The notes under the pieces: generated by a model
Told to the model about the DNA's origin: nothing
Seen by the model: only the letters and a program-made list of their open reading frames with translations
Databases searched by the model: none
NCBI GenBank assembly: GCA_948473085.1
Contig: CAOKWH010000012.1
Coordinates: forward strand, 1-63,143
Length of the DNA: 63,143 bases
Origin: an uncultured Clostridia bacterium
GTDB taxonomy: Bacteria > Bacillota > Clostridia > Oscillospirales > Ruminococcaceae
Direction of reading: 5' to 3'
Translations under genes and position numbers: made by a program
Shown here: piece by piece, positions 12,431 to 21,031 of the stretch
Layout: each line of letters opens with the position of its first letter
How positions within the stretch are numbered: position 1 is the stretch's first letter

Positions 12431-12793
12431 TCATCGGGCCGGCGTTTTTCCTGCCCGCTCAATCAACCGATTGATTAGTAGTTCCACCTTAACCCGGTCC
12501 CGTCCCAGAAGTGTTTCCTTATACTGCTCCGGGTTTCGGTTCACTGTTACCCGAAGCTGATCTCCTTGGGCCAGCTCTACAATATAGATGCAGAATCCCG
12601 TCCAACTGCGGTGGATAAACAGCTTTTCGCCCTCATAATAGATAAACCACTTATCTTCCATCTCTTTTGGGCGGTGCCCCTCTTTCAGAATCTCCCGTTC
12701 CCTATCAGTCAAGCTCTTTTCCAGCAGAAAATCTATTCTCTGCTCCGGCATATCTACGGTTTTCCAGTCTGTCTTTTGAACCATGCGGCCCAC
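12431..12793 (-). CDS. conserved hypothetical protein, 120 aa
   Basis: 120 residues (or 118 from the second Met). The most distinctive part is RPKEMEDKWFIYYEGEKLFIHRSWTGFCIYIVEL, a beta-rich block with many aromatic residues that I have the impression of seeing in small orphan proteins, without knowing a function. No signal peptide or membrane helix. It starts 16 bases after the polyferredoxin-like gene and is followed by the DUF1877-like gene, so all three are probably co-transcribed. Confidence 0.6.
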   Translation of the reverse strand: MGRMVQKTDWKTVDMPEQRIDFLLEKSLTDREREILKEGHRPKEMEDKWFIYYEGEKLFIHRSWTGFCIYIVELAQGDQLRVTVNRNPEQYKETLLGRDRVKVELLINRLIERAGKTPAR

Positions 12794-12809
12794 TTCCCCT
12801 CCTTCTGCT

Positions 12810-13709
12810 TTATAGTTCCACGCCTTTATATGGTTTTACATGAGGGCGGATGGCGGCGCCAATTTCCGGCTTGGTGATGGCCTGTACCGGACAGACTGCC
12901 ACACAGTCGCCGCAGCGGATACATTCGGCCGCGTTGGCATCCTGGGTAGGGTCGCAGTCCATCCTGCACACCTGGGCGCAGCGGCCGCAGGCAATGCACT
13001 TTTCCTGGGAAAAACCCAGCCGATAGAGAGAAAACCGGTTGAACAGCGCATAAACAGCCCCCAATGGGCAAATGTATTTGCAAAATGGCCGGTAGAACAC
13101 CGCTGCCAATACCACAGCAGCAAGCAAAAGAGCCAGCTTCCAGCCAAACAGCGGCCCCAGCGACGCCCGGATAAACTTATCCGCCGCAGCCAAAGGCAAC
13201 GCCCCTTCCAGCACCCCCTGCGGGCAAATATATTTGCAGAAGGTGGGGTTCCCCATACCCAATGTGTTCACCGCCAGGTTGGGCAGCAGCAGGACAAATA
13301 CAACTAAGATGCCATATTTCAGCCCGGTAAGCGGCCGCAGACGCTTGGTGGACCCTTTTTTCACCGGAAGGCGATAAAGCAGGTCCTGGAACCAGCCAAA
13401 CGGGCAGAGAAAGCCGCATACCAGCCGGCCAAACACCGCCCCCACTACCATAAGGAATCCCAGCACCAGCACCGAAACACTATAACTGGGAGAGCTTGCC
13501 ACCGCCTGCATAGCCCCAATGGGGCAGCTGCCCAGCGCCCCCGGACAGCTGTAGCAGTTCAGGCCGGGTACACACAGGTTTTTCAGCGGCCCGCGGTAGA
13601 GCCTGGCACTGAAAAAACCGAAAATATTGGCATTTGTACCTGCTGTCCACAGGGCCTGGAGGCCAAAGCGCTTGGCGCGCTGTTTTTTCAGCTTATCCAA
13701 TCCCCACAC
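12810..13709 (-). CDS. membrane-bound 4Fe-4S protein (NapH/NosR-like polyferredoxin)
   Basis: 299 residues with about five membrane segments. Cysteine motifs are GLNCYSCPGALGSCPIGA near residue 50, CGFLCPFGW, two CKYICPxG motifs, and two C-terminal ferredoxin-type 4Fe-4S motifs (CIACGRCAQVC...CIRCGDCVAVCP). This is the pattern of NapH/MauN/NosR-type membrane electron carriers. It overlaps by 17 bases the upstream CXXC mini-protein gene. The annotated GTG start at 13709 has poor ribosome-site spacing, and TTG at 13700 with GGAG upstream is an alternative. Likely role: electron transfer at the membrane for an unknown reductase; no partner enzyme is visible here. Confidence 0.8.
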   Translation of the reverse strand: MWGLDKLKKQRAKRFGLQALWTAGTNANIFGFFSARLYRGPLKNLCVPGLNCYSCPGALGSCPIGAMQAVASSPSYSVSVLVLGFLMVVGAVFGRLVCGFLCPFGWFQDLLYRLPVKKGSTKRLRPLTGLKYGILVVFVLLLPNLAVNTLGMGNPTFCKYICPQGVLEGALPLAAADKFIRASLGPLFGWKLALLLAAVVLAAVFYRPFCKYICPLGAVYALFNRFSLYRLGFSQEKCIACGRCAQVCRMDCDPTQDANAAECIRCGDCVAVCPVQAITKPEIGAAIRPHVKPYKGVEL

Positions 13710-13833
13710 ACTCCAAACACAGGTTGATGGATTTGATAAAGTACACCTCTAACTCCCCCTGCCAATAGCCCAGGCCCATCAGACACAGGCCCAAGGCAAT
13801 TAGAATCAAGGGGGCTTTTCTGCAAGTTTTCAT
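13693..13833 (-). CDS. CD1871A-like CXXC mini-protein, 46 aa
   Basis: 46 residues from ATG 13833 with AAGGAGA directly upstream. One transmembrane helix (LILIALGLCLMGLGYW) is followed by GELEVYFIKSINLCLECVGIG. The C-terminal C-L-E-C-V/I-G-I-G is the signature of a family of tiny clostridial membrane proteins paired with 4Fe-4S membrane proteins. The 3' end overlaps the polyferredoxin gene, as expected for a functional pair. The CXXC may coordinate metal or take part in redox chemistry. Confidence 0.75.
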   Translation of the reverse strand: MKTCRKAPLILIALGLCLMGLGYWQGELEVYFIKSINLCLECVGIG

Positions 13834-13853
13834 TCTCCTTCCCTCCACCGCTT

Positions 13854-15308
13854 TTACTGGGGAACCTGGTCCAGCAGTTCCCGTTTCACCGTCCACAGCC
13901 GGTCCGAAAGATCCACATAGTAGCGGTGCGGAAATTCAAAGCGCTTCATCTCATCCCACAGGGTATCCACCTGCTGGCGGCAGTAGTCCTGCACCTGACG
14001 CAGCTCGGGGCACTGATATACCAGCCTGCCCTGCTCAAAGATGGGACACAACAGCTTTTGGGCGGTATAGCCGGTCAGCTCCTGCTTTTTCCAGGTAGCA
14101 ATGGGGTCAAAGATGGTCAGCGGCTGGCTTTCGTCAATCTCCTCATCAAACAGGGCCACATAGTCGGCAATGGCCTTCCCGGTGTCCTTTTCATAGAGCC
14201 GGTAGAGCGTTTTAAAACAGGGGGTGGTAATCTTTTCAATACTTTCGCTCACCTTTATTTTGGCCTCATACTCCCCATTCTTTACAGTGGCGGCAATTTT
14301 ATACACCCCGCCAAACACCGGGTTGGATCGGCTGGTAATCAGGCTTTCACCCACGCCAAACTGGTCCACCTGCGCCCCCTGGTCCCACAGTTCGTTGATG
14401 ATATATTCATCCAGCGAGTTGCTGGCCACAATGGCCACATCCTGGTAGCCGGCATCATCCAGCATTTTGCGCATCCGCTTGGAGAGGTAGGCAATATCGC
14501 CGCTGTCAATGCGCACCCCTTTGGGGCGGAACCCCTTAGGCACTACAACCTCGTCAAATACCCGGATGGCATTGGGCATGCCGCTTTTCAGCACATTGTA
14601 GGTATCCACCAGCAGGGTACAGTTGCCGGGATAGATTTCGGCATAGGTCTTAAAGGCCTCGTATTCGCTATCAAAGGTCAGCACCCAGCTGTGAGCCATT
14701 GTTCCCACTGCCGGCACGCCGAACAGCATATCCGAGATGGTGCAGGCTGTAGAGCTGCAGCCGCCAATAAAAGCCGCCCGGGCGCCATAGATAGCGCCGT
14801 CAAACCCCTGGGCCCGGCGGGAGCCAAACTCCATCACCGCCCGGCCCCGGGCTGCCCGGGCAATGCGGTTGGCTTTGGTAGCAATCAGGGACTGATGGTT
14901 TAGGGTGAGCAGCAGCATCGTTTCCAGCAGCTGGGCCTGGATAACCGGCCCCCGCACCACCACCAGCGGCTCATTGGGGAACACCGGCGTGCCCTCCGGC
15001 ACCGCCCAGACATCACAGCTGAACTGGAAATTGGCCAGGTACTGCAAAAATTCTTCGCTAAACATGCCCCGCCCCCGGAGATAGGCTATGTCCTCCTCGT
15101 CAAACCGCAGGTTTTGCATATAGCCAATAAGCTGTTCCAGCCCAGCAAAGATGGCAAAGCCGCCCCGGTCGGGAATATTCCTGAAAAACATGTCAAACAC
15201 CGCAATGGTGTCCTTCTCCCCGCTTTCAAAGTAGCCATTTGCCATTGTAAGCTCGTAAAAATCCATGAGCATGCTCAGGTTTCTTGCCGCAAAGTTTTCT
15301 GCTTTCAT
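13854..15308 (-). CDS. pncB: nicotinate phosphoribosyltransferase
   Basis: 484 residues from ATG 15308 (GGGAG six bases upstream). The enzyme joins nicotinate with PRPP, ATP-dependently, to give nicotinate mononucleotide in the NAD salvage pathway. Family blocks are recognisable: LMDFYELTMANGYF at the start, MEFGSRRAQGFDGAIYGARAAFIGG, GTMAHSWV, VDTYNVLKSGMPNAI, GVRIDSGDIAYLSKRMRKMLD and VGESLITSRSNPVFGGVYK. Length is typical for the bacterial long form. A 9-bp hairpin (15338-15361) lies between it and the upstream hypothetical gene and may modulate its expression. Confidence 0.95.
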   Translation of the reverse strand: MKAENFAARNLSMLMDFYELTMANGYFESGEKDTIAVFDMFFRNIPDRGGFAIFAGLEQLIGYMQNLRFDEEDIAYLRGRGMFSEEFLQYLANFQFSCDVWAVPEGTPVFPNEPLVVVRGPVIQAQLLETMLLLTLNHQSLIATKANRIARAARGRAVMEFGSRRAQGFDGAIYGARAAFIGGCSSTACTISDMLFGVPAVGTMAHSWVLTFDSEYEAFKTYAEIYPGNCTLLVDTYNVLKSGMPNAIRVFDEVVVPKGFRPKGVRIDSGDIAYLSKRMRKMLDDAGYQDVAIVASNSLDEYIINELWDQGAQVDQFGVGESLITSRSNPVFGGVYKIAATVKNGEYEAKIKVSESIEKITTPCFKTLYRLYEKDTGKAIADYVALFDEEIDESQPLTIFDPIATWKKQELTGYTAQKLLCPIFEQGRLVYQCPELRQVQDYCRQQVDTLWDEMKRFEFPHRYYVDLSDRLWTVKRELLDQVPQ

Positions 15309-15337
15309 AACCATCTCCCGCTTTCTGTATGACGATA

Positions 15338-15361
15338 GGAGATAACAGCCCCGTTATCTCC
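15338..15361 (-). other. hairpin upstream of pncB
   Basis: GGAGATAAC (15338-15346) and GTTATCTCC (15353-15361) form a perfect 9-bp stem with a 6-nt loop in the gap between the 161-residue gene and pncB. There is no T-run, so it is not a clear terminator. It could be an operator or a processing structure. Confidence 0.4.
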
Positions 15362-15375
15362 CGCTAAATCAAGTC

Positions 15376-15861
15376 CTATTCTACAATAACCCGGATGTCC
15401 TGCACAATCTGTCCCACAATGACGCCGCTGTCCCGGTCGATGGCAAAAATGCGGGCCTGGGCATCATAAATGCCGCCGGACAACGGCATAGAAAGCCGGA
15501 CTGCATCAACATGTGTATTGGGAGAAAGCACCGGGGAGGAATAGAGCACATCCCCGTTCATCAACTCCAAATCCACCTGGATGTCATATTGGTTCTCCGC
15601 CGGGTTTTCCAGATAGAGCATCCCCTCCGACTTCTCGGCAGAAAACTGCGGCCGGGTGTTGAGCCGGAAGCTCAGGGTATCCGCATCATTCTCATGCTGG
15701 GCGGCAGTGTAGCCCTCCACCGGGCCCTCAACCACCTGGCCAGTGCGGCCGCCCCCCTGCAAGGCGAGAACAATACCGGCCACCAGCGCCAGCGCCATTG
15801 CCACTGCCGCACCCCAGACCAGAAGGGTGGGGTTCTTTTTTACTTTGTGATAAACGCTCAT
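15376..15861 (-). CDS. membrane-anchored hypothetical protein, 161 aa
   Basis: 161 residues from ATG 15861, with GGAGGGG upstream. A short cytoplasmic head (MSVYHKVKKNP) is followed by one transmembrane helix (about 12-34) and an extracytoplasmic domain of beta type (SFRLNTRPQF, GMLYLENPAENQYDIQVDLEL, VDAVRLSMPLSGGIYDAQARIFAID). Similar short anchored proteins occur in many Clostridia without known function. The gene stands between the ABC exporter and pncB on the same strand. Confidence 0.65.
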   Translation of the reverse strand: MSVYHKVKKNPTLLVWGAAVAMALALVAGIVLALQGGGRTGQVVEGPVEGYTAAQHENDADTLSFRLNTRPQFSAEKSEGMLYLENPAENQYDIQVDLELMNGDVLYSSPVLSPNTHVDAVRLSMPLSGGIYDAQARIFAIDRDSGVIVGQIVQDIRVIVE

Positions 15862-15996
15862 ACTATCCCCTCCAGGCCGGGCGCCGCTATTTGGAAAAAC
15901 AGAGAAGCCCCCCGCTGCAGCAGGGAGCCTTTCTGCGCTTGTGCCTATTATACTCCAAAATACCAAATGTTTCAACGAGAAGTTACACGCATTTCA

Positions 15997-17880
15997 TTAA
16001 ACAGCCCTGTTTTCAAATTCAAACTGGCTGTTATAGAGCCTGGCATAGGCCCCGCCCCGTTCCAGCAGTTCGGCATGCCTGCCCTGCTCGGCAATATGGC
16101 CGTTTTCCAGCAGCAGAATAATATCGCTGTCCCGAATGGTAGAAAGCCGGTGGGCAATGACAAAAACGGTGCGCCCCTGCATCAGGTTTTTCATCGCCTT
16201 TTGAATCAGCACTTCGGTTCGGGTATCCACCGAGCTGGTGGCCTCGTCCAGGATGAGGATTTCCGGGTCGGAGATGATGGCCCGGGCAATGGTGATGAGC
16301 TGCCGCTGCCCCTGGGAGATGTTCAGCGCATCCTCGCTGAGCAAAAACTCATATCCGCCGGGCAGCTGTGTGATAAAGCCGTGGGCATAGGCCTGCTGCG
16401 CGGCCTGTATTACCTCCTCATCGGTGGCATCCAGCCGGCCATAGCGGATATTTTCCATAATGCTGCCTTTAAACAGCCAGGTATCCTGCAGCACCATGCC
16501 AAACTTTTCCCGCAGGGCGGCCCGGGGCATATCCCGGATATCCACCCCATCAATGCAGATTGCCCCCTGGGTAACATCATAAAAACGCATAATCAGGTTG
16601 ACAATGGTGGTTTTTCCAGCGCCGGTTTCGCCCACCAGCGCCACCTGCTCCCCGGCCTTGACCCGGATGTCCAGATCCTGTATCACCTTTGTTTCGGGTT
16701 CATAGCCAAACTGCACATGGTTAAGCTCCACCAGGCCGGTGTTCTGCTCGGGCAGCAGGGCCGGGCTTTTCTCCGGCACCTCCTCCTCGGCATCCAACAC
16801 CTCAAATATCCGCTCGGCGGCAGCCACAGTGGATTGCAGCACATTCATAATACCGGCGGTTTCGTTGATGGGGTCGCTGAGCTGCCGCAGGTAGCGGATA
16901 AACGCCTGCAGGTCGCCAATGAGCAGAGTGCCGTCCAGTATAAACCAGGCCCCCACTACAGTAACCAGCACATAGCCAACATTACCAATAAAGCCAACAA
17001 TGGGGGAAATAACGCCGGAGATAAACTGGGCCTTCTGCCCATAGGTGCGCAGCTCCTCGTTAATTTCCCGGAACTGGGCATTGGCATTCTCCTCCCCGCT
17101 ATATGCTTTGATGACGCTGTGGGCGGTGTACATCTCCTCAATATAGCCGCTCAGCCTGCCCATGGCAGCCTGCTGGCCCTTGAAGAATTTTTGGGTGCGC
17201 CGCACCACTGTGATGGAGAAATAGAGGGTGAGCGGCACTGTAACCAGCCCCACCAAGGTCAGTGCCGGGCTGATGGTAACCATCATTACCAGCGTAATAA
17301 CCACACTGAGCACCGCCCGGAAGGCCGAAATGATGCTGGACTGCAGCGAATCGGAAACCGTATCCACATCATTGGTGACCCGGGAGAGAATATCGCCATA
17401 GGCGTGGGTGTCGTAGTATTGCAGCGGCAGCCGGGCCAGCTTTTGGTCCACAGCCTCCCGCATATCAAACATGGTGCGCTGGGAAATGCCCGCCATCAAA
17501 AAATTCTGGGCATAGCGCAGCAGCGAGGTGAGCAGATAAACCCCCATGAGCAAAGCAAGAATACGCCCCAGCACCCCAAAGTCAATACCCCCCTGGCCGT
17601 TCAGGGCGGCTGTTGCCCCCCGGACAATTTCATTGGTGGCGCTGCCCATAATCTTGGGGCTGACCGACGACGCCATTGTAGTGGCTGAGGCCAGCAGGAT
17701 AAGCAGGGCAATACCGCCCCAGTGGGGGCGCATAAAGGCCATGAGCTTTTTAAAGGTACCTTTAAAATCTTTGGGCTTGGAAATAATCATCCGGCCGCCC
17801 CGGCCACCCCTGCGGCCGCCCATACCCGGGCCGGAACGGGTGGTGGAAGCGGAGGAACTGGTTGTTCTGTTATCTGCCAT
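15997..17880 (-). CDS. ABC exporter subunit (permease-ATPase fusion), second of a heterodimer
   Basis: 627 residues from ATG 17880. A Gly/Arg-rich leader precedes six transmembrane helices (about 50-330) and a nucleotide-binding domain with Walker A (GETGAGKT), signature (LNISQGQRQLITIARAI), Walker B (ILILDEATSSVD) and H-loop (IAHRLS). The consensus Walker B Glu is present. The start overlaps the end of the preceding ABC gene by 11 bases, and both follow a MarR regulator, the usual layout of heterodimeric multidrug exporters of Firmicutes. Substrate unknown. Confidence 0.92.
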   Translation of the reverse strand: MADNRTTSSSASTTRSGPGMGGRRGGRGGRMIISKPKDFKGTFKKLMAFMRPHWGGIALLILLASATTMASSVSPKIMGSATNEIVRGATAALNGQGGIDFGVLGRILALLMGVYLLTSLLRYAQNFLMAGISQRTMFDMREAVDQKLARLPLQYYDTHAYGDILSRVTNDVDTVSDSLQSSIISAFRAVLSVVITLVMMVTISPALTLVGLVTVPLTLYFSITVVRRTQKFFKGQQAAMGRLSGYIEEMYTAHSVIKAYSGEENANAQFREINEELRTYGQKAQFISGVISPIVGFIGNVGYVLVTVVGAWFILDGTLLIGDLQAFIRYLRQLSDPINETAGIMNVLQSTVAAAERIFEVLDAEEEVPEKSPALLPEQNTGLVELNHVQFGYEPETKVIQDLDIRVKAGEQVALVGETGAGKTTIVNLIMRFYDVTQGAICIDGVDIRDMPRAALREKFGMVLQDTWLFKGSIMENIRYGRLDATDEEVIQAAQQAYAHGFITQLPGGYEFLLSEDALNISQGQRQLITIARAIISDPEILILDEATSSVDTRTEVLIQKAMKNLMQGRTVFVIAHRLSTIRDSDIILLLENGHIAEQGRHAELLERGGAYARLYNSQFEFENRAV

Positions 17881-19606
17881 TTTCGGTCGCCTCCTTCTCC
17901 GAAAGCTGGGAGAGCACAATCTCCCGGTACACTTCACAGCTGTCCATCAGGCTGCGGTGGGTGCCTTTGCCCACCAGTTCGCCGTGTTCCAGCACTAAAA
18001 TTAAATCAGCGTTTAAAATGGTGGACACCCGCTGGGCCACAATAATCACCGTGCTATCCTGTGTTTCATCCGCCAGCGCCTGGCGCAGGTTGTAATCGGT
18101 GCGAAAATCCAGGGCGGAAAAGCTATCGTCAAAGATATAAAATTCCGGCCGGCGAATCACTGCCCGGGCGATGGATAGCCGCTGCTTCTGTCCGCCGGAG
18201 AGGTTCTGCCCGCCCTGCTCGATAACGGCGTCGTAGCCGCCGATTTTTTCCTGGATAAAAGCGTCCGCCTGGGCAATTTTGGCCGCGCGGGAGATATCCT
18301 CCGGTGTGGCATTGTCCATACCATAGCCGATATTATCCGCCACACTGCCGGCAAACAGCACCGCCTTCTGGGTGGCATAGCCAATCTTATCCCGGAGGGC
18401 CTTTAGGTCATACTCCCGGTGGTCGATGCCGTCCACCAAAATTTTCCCCTCCTGCGGGTCATAGAACCGGGGAATCAGGTTGAGCAGTGTGGTTTTGCCG
18501 CTGCCGGTGGAGCCGATAATAGCCACTGTCTGCCCCTTGTGCGCCGCAAAGCTGATGTTTTTCACCGCAGGCTCGTCCGAATTTTCGTATGTAAAGGTCA
18601 CATTTTCAAACACAATCTCCCCCCGGCGCTGGCTGTCGCCGGTTGCAGTGCCGCCAAGAATGGCCGTATCGCTCTCCAAAATGGCATTGATACGGTCGGC
18701 CGAAGCCACTGCCCGGGGTATACGGATAAAAATCATGGAAATCATCATCATAGACATGAGAATTTGCATGACATACTCCACCACGGCCATGATATCGCCA
18801 TAGGGCATCAGCCTGGCATCCACCTTCTGCGCCCCCACCATAATAATAGCCACTGTAGCGGCGTTGAGCACCAGCATCACCAGCGGGGACATGGTGCTCA
18901 TGGTGCGCTGCATTTTAATGGAGGTGCGGGTCAGATCCCGGTTGGCCTCCCGGAACCGCTGGCGCTCGTACCCCTCATTGCCAAATGCCCGGATAACCCG
19001 CACGCCCCGCAGCTTTTCCCGGAGCACCAGGTTTACCCGGTCCAGTTTTTGCTGCATAACCCTGGTCATGGGAATGGTAAAGCGGGATACCCCCACCACA
19101 ATGAGCACAATTACCGGCATGGCTGCAAAGACAATCATTGCCAGCTGCGCGTTGCTGGAAAAGGCCATGTACACCCCGCCTATGGCGGTGATGGGAGCCG
19201 AGAGCATGCTGCGTATCATCATCATTAAAAAGTGCTGGATCTGCCCGACATCGTTGATGGAGCGGGTAATCAGCGAGGCGGTGCCAAACCGGTCCATCTC
19301 CCCTTCGGAGTAGGACTGCACCTTTTCAAACAGCTCCCCCCGCAACTGGGAAGAAAAACCGGTGGCAATGCGGGAGGAACAATACACCATCCCCAGCGAG
19401 CAGCAAACACCCGCCAGCGCCACCAGCAGCATTTTCACGCCGGTGCGCCCCACATAGGCGCTGTCCCCCAGTGCCACGCCATTGTTGATAATATCGGCCA
19501 ACAGCGCCGGCATGTTCAGGTTAGCCAGGCTGTTGCCGATGATAAACAGCGCCGAACAGCCCACCAGTACGGCAAACGGCCGCAGCCGCAGGAACATCTT
19601 TTTCAT
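17870..19606 (-). CDS. ABC exporter subunit (permease-ATPase fusion), first of a heterodimer
   Basis: 578 residues from ATG 19606, chosen over an upstream in-frame start because GGAGGGGTG precedes it and overlaps the MarR stop. Six transmembrane helices are followed by a nucleotide-binding domain with Walker A (GSTGSGKT), signature (NLSGGQKQRLSIARAV) and Walker B (YIFDDSFSALD). The residue after the Walker B Asp is Asp-Ser rather than Glu-Ala, the mark of the non-canonical site in heterodimeric exporters. Its partner follows with an 11-base overlap. Expected role: drug or lipid efflux. Confidence 0.92.
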   Translation of the reverse strand: MKKMFLRLRPFAVLVGCSALFIIGNSLANLNMPALLADIINNGVALGDSAYVGRTGVKMLLVALAGVCCSLGMVYCSSRIATGFSSQLRGELFEKVQSYSEGEMDRFGTASLITRSINDVGQIQHFLMMMIRSMLSAPITAIGGVYMAFSSNAQLAMIVFAAMPVIVLIVVGVSRFTIPMTRVMQQKLDRVNLVLREKLRGVRVIRAFGNEGYERQRFREANRDLTRTSIKMQRTMSTMSPLVMLVLNAATVAIIMVGAQKVDARLMPYGDIMAVVEYVMQILMSMMMISMIFIRIPRAVASADRINAILESDTAILGGTATGDSQRRGEIVFENVTFTYENSDEPAVKNISFAAHKGQTVAIIGSTGSGKTTLLNLIPRFYDPQEGKILVDGIDHREYDLKALRDKIGYATQKAVLFAGSVADNIGYGMDNATPEDISRAAKIAQADAFIQEKIGGYDAVIEQGGQNLSGGQKQRLSIARAVIRRPEFYIFDDSFSALDFRTDYNLRQALADETQDSTVIIVAQRVSTILNADLILVLEHGELVGKGTHRSLMDSCEVYREIVLSQLSEKEATENGR

Positions 19607-19610
19607 CCAA

Positions 19611-20117
19611 TCACCCCTCCTCACTGCCTTTTGGATGCTGGTGCCGGCCGCGCCGGTCACAGCCAGCGGGTTCCTCCTGCAATTTATCCAGGTACTGGGA
19701 TACCTTTTCCATAATGCTCATGAGCTTTCCGGTATCCTCCGCCCCCAGGTATTCTGCCAGGCCGGAGAACATCCCGGCTGTGCGCCGGCGTTCCTCAGCT
19801 GCCAAATTCAGCGTTTTATCTGTAACCGAAAAATAAACCTCCCGCCGGTCCCGGTCACTGTTCCGGCGCCGGACATAGCCCTTCTCCTCCAAGGCCCGCA
19901 GGCTGGGGGTGATGGTGGGCTGCTGCAGCCCCAGCCGGGCGCTGATTTGGGAGGGGCGCATCTCCCCCGTTTCCGGGTCGGCGTGGTGCAGCATACACCG
20001 CAAGATGGATAGCTCCCCTCCCTTTAGATCCCCCACCCGGCCCTGCCGCCGGATAAAATGGCCAAAGCGGGAAAAGTTTTGTATCAGCCTGCTTACATCC
20101 TGTTCCAGTTGGTCCAC
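19611..20117 (-). CDS. MarR-family transcriptional regulator
   Basis: 168 residues with a GTG start (AAAGGGG nine bases upstream). The winged-helix core is visible: GGELSILRCMLHHADPETGEMRPSQISARLGLQQPTITPSLRALEEKGYVRRRNSDRDRREVYFSVTDKG-like, with the D-R-D-R-R wing. MarR proteins repress neighbouring efflux genes and release DNA upon ligand binding. It is the first gene of the operon with the two ABC genes, and three AT-rich direct repeats lie between its promoter and start. Confidence 0.9.
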   Translation of the reverse strand: MDQLEQDVSRLIQNFSRFGHFIRRQGRVGDLKGGELSILRCMLHHADPETGEMRPSQISARLGLQQPTITPSLRALEEKGYVRRRNSDRDRREVYFSVTDKTLNLAAEERRRTAGMFSGLAEYLGAEDTGKLMSIMEKVSQYLDKLQEEPAGCDRRGRHQHPKGSEEG

Positions 20118-20140
20118 TGTTTTATTCCCCTTTCTTTATA

Positions 20141-20218
20141 CTAATATTTTTATTTTTCTAATATTTATATTTTCTAAATATTTACCCTTAGTATACCATC
20201 CGGCAGAACAAAATACAA
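20141..20218 (-). promoter_or_regulatory. promoter and repeat operator of the MarR-ABC operon
   Basis: Minus-strand TTGTAT (20213-20218), 17 bp, TATACT (20190-20195). Just downstream, three direct repeats of the form CTAA(T/A)ATTT (plus-strand starts 20141, 20158 and 20174, spaced 17 and 16 bp) cover the transcription start area. This is a likely autoregulatory MarR binding site. Confidence 0.6.
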
Positions 20219-20249
20219 GGGGTGGACAAAAAATATTTTTAAGGGCAGC

Positions 20250-20282
20250 AAAAGGCCGGCAGCTTTCCTCAGCCGCCGGCCC
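20250..20282 (-). terminator. intrinsic terminator after the small helix-turn-helix gene
   Basis: GGCCGGC pairs with GCCGGCC, with extended G-C arms, and the minus strand continues into TTTTG. It is nine bases past the stop of the gene at 20292. Confidence 0.6.
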
Positions 20283-20291
20283 CAAAATTCT

Positions 20292-20570
20292 TTATTCGGT
20301 AAGTTCGGCCTGTGCTTCGGCCAATGCCCGCAGCAGCTCCTCTTCCTTTTCCTTGAGGCGCATGAAGGAGATCATCTCGTCCCAGATGGGGTCAATCTCC
20401 TCCACCGGCAGGCCCAACAGATCGGCCACGGCACTGATGGAAACCGGTGTATCGGCACTGAACGAACAGATGGTGCTGTATAGCCCCTTAGCGGGCAGGC
20501 TCAGGCGCTTATCCCGCAAAACATCCTTCGGTACATGGGCAAAAGCCTCTGGGTTGTTTAAAAACTCCAT
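20292..20570 (-). CDS. small helix-turn-helix domain protein, 92 aa
   Basis: 92 residues. KDVLRDKRLSLPAKGLYSTICSFSADTPVSISAVADLLGL matches the winged-helix start found in replication-initiator-like and plasmid-derived helix-turn-helix proteins ('L s~~AkGlys~l~s~s~~~~~s~~~la~~~g'). A Glu-rich coiled coil ends the protein. It lies nine bases after the GNAT gene, so it is probably co-transcribed with tdk and GNAT. No target is evident. Confidence 0.6.
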   Translation of the reverse strand: MEFLNNPEAFAHVPKDVLRDKRLSLPAKGLYSTICSFSADTPVSISAVADLLGLPVEEIDPIWDEMISFMRLKEKEEELLRALAEAQAELTE

Positions 20571-20579
20571 AGCATCCTC

Positions 20580-21026
20580 CTACAATGTCTGTTTTAAGTA
20601 AACCATATCCTCCAATAGGACCCCGCCCTCATAAACCGGCTGGGCATACTGGAGAAAAAAGCCCTTTTCCACCCGGTACCGGACAAAGCCAAGCCGCTGG
20701 TAAAAGCCTACCTGCGGTTCGGCTGTGCCCACAATGGCAGTATGATACTGCCCGGCATACCGGCCCAGCAGGGCGCGGATCAGGTAGCTGGCAGCGCCGC
20801 GGCCCTCCCATTCCGGGGCGGTGGCTACATTTTTCAGTTCAATGCAGCCCTCCCCGGCTTCGGTAATGCAAACCTCGCTCACCGGCTGGCCGTTTGCAGT
20901 GAGCAGGTACATCTCGCATTCATCCAGGTAGCGGGCCAGCATGGCTGGATCCGGGTCGGCCAGGAGCAGCAGCTCCAGGTAGTTTTTCCGCGCCTCCGGA
21001 GGTATCGGGATAATAGCATAGTCCAC
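20580..21026 (-). CDS. GNAT-family N-acetyltransferase
   Basis: 148 residues from GTG 21026, chosen because AAAGGA lies in the end of tdk at the right distance. The acetyl-CoA-binding motif A is present (IELKNVATAPEWEGRGAASYLIRALLGRY, with the Q/R-x-x-G-x-G/A loop as EGRGAA), then VGTAEPQVGFYQRLGFVRY, the conserved C-terminal GNAT block. The substrate cannot be read from sequence. It overlaps or abuts tdk, suggesting translational coupling. Confidence 0.82.
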   Translation of the reverse strand: MDYAIIPIPPEARKNYLELLLLADPDPAMLARYLDECEMYLLTANGQPVSEVCITEAGEGCIELKNVATAPEWEGRGAASYLIRALLGRYAGQYHTAIVGTAEPQVGFYQRLGFVRYRVEKGFFLQYAQPVYEGGVLLEDMVYLKQTL

Positions 21027-21031
21027 AACAA

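Noticed and set aside
15511-17688. 725-codon open frame on the plus strand
   Set aside because: It lies antisense to the ABC exporter gene and is rich in His, Gln, Asn and Gly as expected from the reverse of a GC-rich coding strand; no domain or ribosome site.
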